Both the position numbers and the translations under genes were made by a program. From Cyanobacteria bacterium UBA4641 (lineage in GTDB: Bacteria > Cyanobacteriota > Vampirovibrionia > Gastranaerophilales > Gastranaerophilaceae), in contig DHMN01000066.1 in assembly GCA_002405805.1 (NCBI GenBank), positions 13,354 to 36,216 on the forward strand: a stretch of DNA of 22,863 bases. The letters run 5' to 3'. Positions 7,932-13,306 of the stretch are shown here, piece by piece (position 1 is the first letter of the stretch; each line of letters starts with the position of its first letter). The notes beneath the pieces are model-generated. The model was not told the DNA's origin. It saw only the letters and a program-made list of their open reading frames with translations, and ran no database searches.

Positions 7932-8780
7932 GTGTTTTTTCATAAATTTAAAAAAATTTTAACAAATAATTTTGGTTCTACATTGGCAGAAGGTGCTACG
8001 CACGTCGGTTTGCTACCAAGAAAAGTGAGATTTAGTTTCACTTTAGCAGAGGGTGCTACGCACGTAGATTTGTCTCCAACCAAGGTGAAAAGAGGCTTTA
8101 CTCTAGCTGAAGTTTTAATCACTCTTGGGGTAATTGGAGTTGTTGCTGCGATGACGATTCCGAGTTTAATGTCAAATTACAGAAAACGTCAACTTCAAAC
8201 TCAAATAAAAGCAGATGTTTCTATTATTCAACAAGCAGTACGATTTGCTGAATACGAAGACACCTCTTACGATATGGCAATTCAAGACGGAAACACTGCA
8301 AGTACCAAAGAATGGTTTGACTCGTTTTTAGGAAAACATTTGAAAGTTGAACAACTTTGTATTGATAAACCCGGTTGTTGGCATAAAAAGGGGATTGTTA
8401 AATCTTTAACCGGTAATGCCCCAAAGTATGAAAATGACAACGGTATCGGCGGAAACATTGTCACTTTCAAAATTGCAAACGGTTCCATGTTTAATGTTGA
8501 TGGAAACACTGCAGAAGATATGGCGTCATTTGGTATTGATACCACATCTGATGGTTTGACTTTTTACTTTGATGCGAATGGGGACAGAGGACCAAACCGC
8601 GTTGGAGTCGACATTTATATAATGGTATGGTCATCTCAAGGTTTAGTACCCGCAGGTTACAGCAGAACAAAAGCTCAAGTGGAGGAAAATTGTCTCAGAG
8701 GTGATGGCTATTTTTGTTTACAATATGTTGCAACCCACGGATGGGAAATATCTGACACTGTTTGGCGCAAAAAGTTCTAA
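7932..8780 (+). CDS. Type IV prepilin/pseudopilin-like protein 1 with duplicated leader module
   Basis: Prepilin-like protein of 282 codons. The start is GTG, supported by AGAAGGG seven bases upstream. The mature N-terminus is predicted at Phe56: the context KVKRG|FTLAEVLITLG with VIGVVAAMTIP matches a prepilin-peptidase site (Gly -1, Phe +1, Glu +5) and a hydrophobic pilin helix. Unusually, the leader is about 55 residues long and carries two 20-residue units, STLAEGATHVGLLPRKVRFS (16-35) and FTLAEGATHVDLSPTKVKRG (36-55), each starting with an STLAE/FTLAE copy of the mature start. The mature part has a Cys pair near CIDKPGCW, a DANGDRGPNRVGVDI segment resembling the calcium loop of pseudopilins, and a C-terminal NCLRGDGYFCLQY. 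It is paralogous to 20794-21612. Export by a type II/IV pilus-like system is inferred; no assembly genes are in the window. Confidence 0.85.
   Translation: MFFHKFKKILTNNFGSTLAEGATHVGLLPRKVRFSFTLAEGATHVDLSPTKVKRGFTLAEVLITLGVIGVVAAMTIPSLMSNYRKRQLQTQIKADVSIIQQAVRFAEYEDTSYDMAIQDGNTASTKEWFDSFLGKHLKVEQLCIDKPGCWHKKGIVKSLTGNAPKYENDNGIGGNIVTFKIANGSMFNVDGNTAEDMASFGIDTTSDGLTFYFDANGDRGPNRVGVDIYIMVWSSQGLVPAGYSRTKAQVEENCLRGDGYFCLQYVATHGWEISDTVWRKKF
7977..8096 (+). repeat. Two tandem 60-bp in-frame leader modules in prepilin 1
   Basis: Unit A is 7977-8036 and unit B 8037-8096, each exactly 20 codons. Both contain GCAGA.GGTGCTACGCACGT. Unit B also carries the small palindrome CTACG-CA-CGTAG. Unit B is nearly identical to the single unit in prepilin 2 (20848-20907); unit A has diverged more. 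Confidence 0.85.
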
Positions 8781-9109
8781 TTCTTTGATTCGCCTGCATT
8801 TGTCCTGTTGAAACAATTTCCAAACTGACAATTTGCATCGTAAGGTTGGGTGTCTTGTTGCTGAATCGGCTCCATATTGATGTTTTCAGGCACCTGTGGC
8901 TGTCCCAGTTGAGAACGGCTGTCCATAGTGTTTTGCGGTTTTATCAGTTTATCCAAATTGTTGGGCAAAACTTTATCCTGAATACGCGTATTTATTCCAG
9001 AACCGATATCAGCTTTGCACGCTCCTAATTCAGAAATCGGACACCCTGCAAATGCATACATAAACAATCCAAATAGAAATAACACACTAAAAATTATAAT
9101 CTTTTTCAT
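8777..9109 (-). CDS. Small secreted cysteine-containing protein, unknown function
   Basis: A 110-aa protein I do not recognise. It begins MKKIIIFSVLFLFGLFMYAFA, a clear signal peptide, followed at once by GCPISELGAC. The site could be signal peptidase I cleavage after AFA or, less likely, a weak lipobox (FAGC). The mature part is polar, rich in Gln, Asn and Pro, with two Cys pairs (CPISELGAC near the start, CQFGNC near the end) that may form disulfides. AAGGAT stands 7 nt before the ATG. The gene faces prepilin 1 and the two stop codons overlap (8777-8780), so 3'-end antisense pairing of the mRNAs is possible. A role connected with the pilin is only a guess from position. Confidence 0.65.
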   Translation of the reverse strand: MKKIIIFSVLFLFGLFMYAFAGCPISELGACKADIGSGINTRIQDKVLPNNLDKLIKPQNTMDSRSQLGQPQVPENINMEPIQQQDTQPYDANCQFGNCFNRTNAGESKN

Positions 9110-9210
9110 AATTTATCCTTTTTGTAAATTTGACTACATGACTAATTTACAAGATTAAAATAGTGTTTTCATTGGACAAAAGCATAATTTTTTATGAAAA
9201 ATATAGCCTG

Positions 9211-9624
9211 CTATTTGACTTTTTTCTCAACATCACTCAAAACTTTTTCAAACGGAATAATCGGTTCCATCTTATATCCGCAGGTATCAGACAACGCACC
9301 CCCCATTGCAAAAAGTTCTTCTTGCGGATATCTTCTGCAAATCCCCGGACGCCAAAAGTGAATTTTGCATTTTTTAGTTTCTGGGTCAAGATTTGTACAT
9401 TCAAAAATCAAACCTAAATCATCTTTGCCTATGATTTTCAGCCCTGAGTAAAATTTGTGCAAATATTGAAGTCGTTCAAACTCTTTTTCATCTTTCAAAA
9501 CATGTTTAAAATGTTTGACATAAATGTGGGTACAACATTGACCGCACCCTTTGCATTTGCCTGTGCGGTAATAATACTTTTTGAGAACTTTTGATAAGAT
9601 AAATTTTCTGATTTCTTCCCACAT
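9211..9624 (-). CDS. YkgJ-type CxxCxxCC cluster protein
   Basis: A small protein of the YkgJ family, described as a zinc/iron-chelating domain. The CxxCxxCC motif is CKGCGQCC (Cys24, 27, 30 and 31 counted from the ATG). Further conserved cysteines are in FECTNLDPETKKCKIH and RPGICRRYP, followed by DTCGYK. The family's role is poorly known. I place the start at the ATG at 9622-9624; an in-frame TTG at 9640-9642 would add six residues. Neither has a clear Shine-Dalgarno. It stands alone, about 100 nt upstream of the small secreted protein gene on the same strand. Confidence 0.8.
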   Translation of the reverse strand: MWEEIRKFILSKVLKKYYYRTGKCKGCGQCCTHIYVKHFKHVLKDEKEFERLQYLHKFYSGLKIIGKDDLGLIFECTNLDPETKKCKIHFWRPGICRRYPQEELFAMGGALSDTCGYKMEPIIPFEKVLSDVEKKVK

Positions 9625-9688
9625 AATTTCATGATAGTACAACTTGAAATAATATTTATTAAGTTTTGTAAATGTTTATAATAAAAAA

Positions 9689-9845
9689 CGCAAAACTAAA
9701 TCTTGAGGGGAATTTATCCAAATGTAAGAAATTACAAATTACCCCTTGAAATTTAACCGAAAAATAATAGACAAATAAACTGACATAATACTATAACATA
9801 ACCAAAAATAACCAACCTTGACCTCTTAATCGAGGTCTTTTTTTT
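9689..9845 (+). ncRNA. Candidate small RNA, about 155 nt, with its own terminator
   Basis: The region between two minus-strand genes has a plus-strand -10 box TATAAT (9677-9682) with a weak -35. Further on is a terminator-like hairpin GACCTC-TTAATC-GAGGTC followed by eight T (9820-9845). No plus-strand gene ends here. An internal stem is possible between GAGGGG (9705-9710) and CCCCTT (9742-9747), extended by AATTT/AAATT. The 3' part overlaps the last codons of the HPP-like gene in antisense. I do not recognise a known RNA family; the idea rests on a promoter and a terminator only. Confidence 0.35.
9820..9845 (+). terminator. Plus-strand terminator-like hairpin with T8 tail
   Basis: GACCTC (9820-9825), loop TTAATC, GAGGTC (9832-9837), then T8 (9838-9845): a perfect 6-bp stem. 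The stop codon of the minus-strand HPP-like gene (9826-9828) lies in the loop and its lysine codons form the T run. Read on the minus strand there is no adjacent T run, so it favours plus-strand termination. Confidence 0.55.
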
Positions 9846-10770
9846 GCTCTCTAAAAATCAATTTTGCAGTAAAAATCAAAACCGTTGCGCCAACCAAAAC
9901 TTCTAACGGAAAAGTCGGTAAAATGCCTGTTTTTAATATCATCGGAATCAAAAGGATTGCACCTGCAGGAGGGAAAAGTGTTTTAACCCTGTCAAATGCG
10001 AAAAACAAAACACAACAAGCAAGTCCTGCGCAAATTGTAAGCGGAAGATGCAGGTATAAATTCAAAATTTCGCGCAAAAAACAACCTGTTGCAGAAGCCA
10101 GTGTTAAAAGTCCGATAATATGAAATGGCTTGTTACGCAAAGGACTTTTGGTGTTGGCAAATTCCGTAAATGTCACAATCAAAGGTGGAGCAAGGAAATA
10201 TATTTGTTGATTTTCAAACGGAATAAGTGCAATTAACGAAAATACAACAAGCAGCTTAACCCATTTTATAACTTGGAATTTTAGGTCAAAATCACAAGGG
10301 GTATATTGATTCTTTGGTTTTAAGTGATATTTTTCCATTAACCATTGGGCAAGAATAATTATAAATGCCATAATTGTTACGGAAATTGGGTATATCCAGC
10401 TTTTTGTACCCAAGTATACAGGTAAAATGCAAGCAGAAATAATAGGTATTAAAGTCGTTCTGGCAATAGTTAAAATCACTCCGGTAAACCCAAAGCACAA
10501 CCCAACCTGAAATATCAAAGGTACATTAATATATCGAGTTACAATTACCCCAAACAATGCCGCAAGTGATACAAGGGCGAACATTTTTCTTTTGTTGCAC
10601 ATCCAAGGTTGTTGTTCTGATATCCAAGCGCCAATAGTCAAAGCGCAAATTTCAGGGAAAATAATTTCTTTTTCTCCGCTGATTTCTGCTATGGCAATCA
10701 TCAAAAACGCCATCAAACCTGCAAAAATATATCGTTCTATCCTTATTCGCTTTAATATTTCGACATTCAT
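9826..10770 (-). CDS. HPP-like multi-spanning membrane protein
   Basis: A 314-aa integral membrane protein with about 9-10 hydrophobic segments, made of two similar-looking halves separated by a charged cytoplasmic-type linker (YHLKPKNQYTPCDFDLKFQ, about residues 150-168). The second half contains APPLIVTFTEFANTKSPLR and LFPPAGAILLIPMI, which recall the HPP membrane family. The assignment is from memory of these motifs and moderate at best. No binding site or enzyme motif can be named. It follows prmC by 28 nt. A TATAAT box (10780-10785) stands 9 nt before the ATG, so besides read-through it may have its own near-leaderless transcript. Confidence 0.65.
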   Translation of the reverse strand: MNVEILKRIRIERYIFAGLMAFLMIAIAEISGEKEIIFPEICALTIGAWISEQQPWMCNKRKMFALVSLAALFGVIVTRYINVPLIFQVGLCFGFTGVILTIARTTLIPIISACILPVYLGTKSWIYPISVTIMAFIIILAQWLMEKYHLKPKNQYTPCDFDLKFQVIKWVKLLVVFSLIALIPFENQQIYFLAPPLIVTFTEFANTKSPLRNKPFHIIGLLTLASATGCFLREILNLYLHLPLTICAGLACCVLFFAFDRVKTLFPPAGAILLIPMILKTGILPTFPLEVLVGATVLIFTAKLIFREQKKDLD

Positions 10771-10779
10771 TTTAACAAA

Positions 10780-10785
10780 ATTATA
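10780..10785 (-). promoter_or_regulatory. -10 box immediately upstream of the HPP-like gene
   Basis: TATAAT on the minus strand with 9 nt between it and the ATG. The -35 is weak (TTTAGG at 17-nt spacing, inside the end of prmC). No Shine-Dalgarno lies between the -10 and the start, which fits a leader of only 1-3 nt. Confidence 0.4.
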
Positions 10786-10798
10786 CTATGAAAATTTC

Positions 10799-11635
10799 CT
10801 AACCTAAATGTCCAAAAATTACTCGGTCAATTCCTGCCAAATCTTTTGTAATTTGGATATCGACAAATCCGGAGTTTTTCATAATTCCAGCCACATCTTT
10901 GCTCTGACCTATTCCAAGTTCAAACAGTAAATATCCGCCCTGATTTAAAAATTGAGGGGCATCTTCTGTTATTTTTTGATAAAATTCTAAACCTTTTTCA
11001 TCCTTTGTATATAGCGCCAAATCAGGTTCAAATGAGACTTCTTCTTGGATAGTTTTTTTCATCATCGGCGGAATATATGGAGGATTTGAAACAATTAAAT
11101 CAAACCTTTCATCAGTGCGAATTTTTGAATACAAATCTGATTTTCTAAATGTTGCTTTGTTGAAAAGATTGAATTTTTCCATATTAGAAAATGCGACATG
11201 TAACGCCTCTGTTGAAATATCAACTCCCATAACCTGACAAGGTGTAAGTATTGCAATCATACACGCGATACACCCTGACCCTGTGCACATATCCATTATT
11301 TGTTTAAAATTGTTTTCTTTGATAATTTCAACCGTTTTTCTGACCAAAATTTCTGTTTCATCTCGCGGAATTAAAACAGAAGGATTGACCAAAAATTTTT
11401 CTCCCATAAAATCGGCTTGTCCGATTATATATTGGATTGGTTGGTGAGTTTGTGCTCTTAATTTTGCTTTTTCATCAACTATTTTTAGTTTTTTTTCATC
11501 AAGTTTTTTGCCCATAATAATATCGATTGGAGTATATCCGGCAAAGTGTTCTATAAGCAATCGAACTTCAATATTTGCCTCGTTTTGAGGGATTCCTGAG
11601 TCTGTTAAAATTTTTACGATATCTTGTATTAGCAT
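10799..11635 (-). CDS. prmC: Peptide chain release factor N5-glutamine methyltransferase
   Basis: PrmC (HemK) uses S-adenosylmethionine to methylate the glutamine of the GGQ motif in release factors 1 and 2. The 278-aa length equals that of E. coli PrmC. Visible motifs are IPRDETE (89-95), the SAM-binding MDMCTGSGCIA (114-124), the acidic VDIS (138-141), and the catalytic NPPYIPP (184-190), which holds the substrate glutamine. An N-terminal helical domain precedes these. It is usually found near prfA, which is absent here. It starts 4 nt after an unknown lysine-rich ORF and is followed by an HPP-like membrane gene. Confidence 0.95.
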   Translation of the reverse strand: MLIQDIVKILTDSGIPQNEANIEVRLLIEHFAGYTPIDIIMGKKLDEKKLKIVDEKAKLRAQTHQPIQYIIGQADFMGEKFLVNPSVLIPRDETEILVRKTVEIIKENNFKQIMDMCTGSGCIACMIAILTPCQVMGVDISTEALHVAFSNMEKFNLFNKATFRKSDLYSKIRTDERFDLIVSNPPYIPPMMKKTIQEEVSFEPDLALYTKDEKGLEFYQKITEDAPQFLNQGGYLLFELGIGQSKDVAGIMKNSGFVDIQITKDLAGIDRVIFGHLG

Positions 11636-11639
11636 AATT

Positions 11640-12161
11640 TTATTCTTCTGTTTCTCCGTCTGAAATTTCGATTTTATAATTTTGGCTGTGCTCTGTGATA
11701 ATTTTATCTATCTCGTCTCGAGCCTCAAGTTTTGATTGTAATTCTTTTTTTTCGATATTATATTTTTTGCAAAGTCTGTCATAGTAATAAAGCTGTTTTT
11801 TTGTCGGAGCCTCTTTTGACATTTTTACTTCTTGCAAAAATTTGCGTTTTTTCTTTTCGTATTCTTTATTTGCCTCAATTATCGGTCGTTGTTTTTCGCG
11901 ATAATCATAATACTTTTTACATTCTTTTAAATATTTTATGGTGTCTGATTTGAATGAGTCTTCATCAATTATTTCTGACAAAAATTCAAATCTTGAGCAA
12001 TTTAATTCAAGATAGTATTTTTCGTCAGCAACAAAACTTTCCCAAATTTCATCAACGCTAAGGTCTTGTGATTTTTTCACTAAAGCGCGCAAAAAATTAC
12101 ACAATGCAGATTTTTGGTTTTTGGTAAAGTCCAAATAAATTTGTTTTTTTATTTCATACAT
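11640..12161 (-). CDS. Unknown lysine/glutamate-rich helical protein
   Basis: A protein of about 173 aa that I do not recognise. It is highly charged, with long Lys/Glu-rich helices (EANKEYEKKKRKFLQEVKM) that could form a coiled coil. A C-terminal segment APTKKQLYYYDRLCKKYNI resembles a short T-x-x-Q-xx-Y-xxx-LCKK motif found at the ends of various bacterial and phage proteins, without a clear function. There is no signal peptide or membrane segment. I take the start at the ATG at 12159-12161; the frame is also open to a TTG at 12177-12179. No Shine-Dalgarno is seen before either. It lies 4 nt upstream of prmC and is probably co-transcribed with it. Confidence 0.7.
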   Translation of the reverse strand: MYEIKKQIYLDFTKNQKSALCNFLRALVKKSQDLSVDEIWESFVADEKYYLELNCSRFEFLSEIIDEDSFKSDTIKYLKECKKYYDYREKQRPIIEANKEYEKKKRKFLQEVKMSKEAPTKKQLYYYDRLCKKYNIEKKELQSKLEARDEIDKIITEHSQNYKIEISDGETEE

Positions 12162-12287
12162 AACAAAATTAAAACACAAAAACCATCACCCCAAAAGGGG
12201 GAACGAAGTATAAAACGGTTTTCGATTCCTCACAAACCGCACAAATTCATGTACGTATCGACCCTCATAAAGCCGTGCTACGCGAAT
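12162..12287. other. Intergenic spacer with a short CCCC/GGGG hairpin
   Basis: Contains CCCC-AAAA-GGGG at 12189-12200. Read on the minus strand it is followed at some distance by T-rich sequence, so it may be a weak terminator for the 60-codon ORF upstream. The stretch 12236-12290 has no recognisable gene. Confidence 0.3.
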
Positions 12288-12470
12288 CTATCGTGTGAAC
12301 AAATCTTTGACTGAAAATCTGCGGGTTTTGTTAGACAAGCTAAAGTCCAGCAGCTTTCTTGCAATAGGATTCGTTTGTCGAGTCGGCTGATGTTGGTCAA
12401 CAACTTCTTTACCTCTCATCTCTTGAGTTGATTCAATTACTTTTAAGTTTTGTTCAGTCTTCTCAACCAT
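12288..12470 (-). CDS. Small ORF, 60 aa, unknown
   Basis: A 60-codon frame starting MVEKTEQNLKVIESTQEMRG and ending KTRRFSVKDLFTR. It is hydrophilic, has no membrane segment or signal peptide, and I do not recognise it. Support comes mainly from its promoter: TTGTTT, exactly 17 nt, TATAAT, with the ATG only 7 nt after the -10 box. No good Shine-Dalgarno is present, so it would be a leaderless mRNA. Composition looks coding-like (charged, few rare residues). It stands alone between rsmG and the unknown lysine-rich gene, all on the minus strand. Confidence 0.5.
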   Translation of the reverse strand: MVEKTEQNLKVIESTQEMRGKEVVDQHQPTRQTNPIARKLLDFSLSNKTRRFSVKDLFTR

Positions 12471-12477
12471 GATTCCG

Positions 12478-12506
12478 ATTATACCTCGTTACATTTTAAT
12501 AAACAA
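12478..12506 (-). promoter_or_regulatory. Promoter of the 60-aa ORF
   Basis: On the minus strand: TTGTTT (plus 12501-12506), 17 nt, TATAAT (plus 12478-12483). The ATG starts 7 nt beyond the -10, so transcription would begin at or next to the start codon. Confidence 0.55.
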
Positions 12507-12576
12507 TTTGTAAAAGTCAAAATTGCGCAAATTTATATAAAAAGTATATATTTGTTACATATCGTTACATGACAGA

Positions 12577-12715
12577 GGTTGGGAAGGCAGGATGGCAAGA
12601 TGACAGGCTGAATAAAGATGAAACAAAGTAATCCCTTGCAAATAGGTCTGTATATCCACCCTTAGTGGGCGGACCTCTCATATTTTATTCAGTTCAAAAT
12701 GACAGTTAAAATCTT
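12577..12715. repeat. Intergenic repeat fragment and hairpin downstream of rsmG
   Basis: Positions 12577-12598 carry a purine-rich copy (GGCAGGATGGCAAGATGACAG) of the CTGCCCTC-type motif seen at 57-92 and 6318-6345. At about 12642-12675 a nested hairpin is possible: outer arms AGGTCTG/CGGACCT with one G-U pair, inner CCAC/GTGG. No T run follows on the rsmG strand, so it is not a classical terminator. No gene is seen. Confidence 0.4.
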
Positions 12716-13306
12716 TTACCCTCGTTGAATAACAATCAAATTCCTTGTGTGGTCTTCGTCTAGGGGGAGTTTGTACTCAATAATTTCAACAATCTTTGCC
12801 TTATATTTTTTCAAAACATTGTTAGCCTCGTCAATTTCTTCAGGGGCTTTGCGTGATTTGTACGCAACAAAATAGCCGCCTTTTTTAAGTTTTGGCAGTG
12901 CGTATTCACAAATATTTTTCAACGACGAAACAGCACGAGATGTCACAACATCAAATGTTCCATCAAGATTTTCCACCCTTGAACAAATCGGTGTTATATT
13001 CTCAACACCCAAATTTTTTGCAATCGATTCAATTGCCCTGATTTTTTTTGCAATACTATCAACTGCAGTAACCTTGATTTTTGGATATTTTATCGCAACA
13101 GGAAGTGCAGGAAAACCCCCACCAGTACCGATATCCAGCAAAGTCTTCGGCAATTTATATTTATCAAAAAACTCACTAATCGCAAGGGAATCACAAATAT
13201 GTTTTTCCCACAAAAACTTTTCATCATTTTTAGAAATCAAATTCACCTTTGAATTTTCTTCCAAAAACGCTTTCATATATTCACTGTATAATTTTTTATT
13301 TTCCAT
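12716..13306 (-). CDS. rsmG: 16S rRNA (guanine-N7)-methyltransferase RsmG
   Basis: RsmG (GidB) methylates N7 of G527 in 16S rRNA, using S-adenosylmethionine. The 196-aa protein shows the SAM-binding LLDIGTGGGFPALPVAI (about 56-72), an acidic residue after strand two (VTAVDS), and the family segment FDVVTSRAVSSLKNI, followed by LKKGGYFVAYKSRKAPEE. The length is close to the usual 200-240 aa, slightly short. The ATG lies inside the end of the upstream ATPase/TPR gene (11-nt overlap), with AGGA five bases upstream, so translation is probably coupled. rsmG often neighbours mnmG or parAB; here it ends a signalling operon instead. Confidence 0.95.
   Translation of the reverse strand: MENKKLYSEYMKAFLEENSKVNLISKNDEKFLWEKHICDSLAISEFFDKYKLPKTLLDIGTGGGFPALPVAIKYPKIKVTAVDSIAKKIRAIESIAKNLGVENITPICSRVENLDGTFDVVTSRAVSSLKNICEYALPKLKKGGYFVAYKSRKAPEEIDEANNVLKKYKAKIVEIIEYKLPLDEDHTRNLIVIQRG

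Noticed and set aside
7977..8096. CRISPR-like reading of the tandem units
   Set aside because: Only two units, contiguous without spacers and in frame with the gene; no cas genes in the window.
7940..8122. Minus-strand frame opposite the prepilin 1 leader, with a repeated TCVAPSA motif
   Set aside because: It is the shadow of the 60-bp repeat; a similar shadow appears opposite prepilin 2 (20763-20981). No start signals.
9640..9642. TTG start for the YkgJ-type gene, adding six residues
   Set aside because: No Shine-Dalgarno and a rarer start codon; the ATG at 9622-9624 gives a complete domain.
12642..12675. Nested AGGTCTG/CGGACCT hairpin as a riboswitch or terminator
   Set aside because: It lies downstream of rsmG without a T run, no gene follows it in the right orientation, and I do not recognise a riboswitch core.
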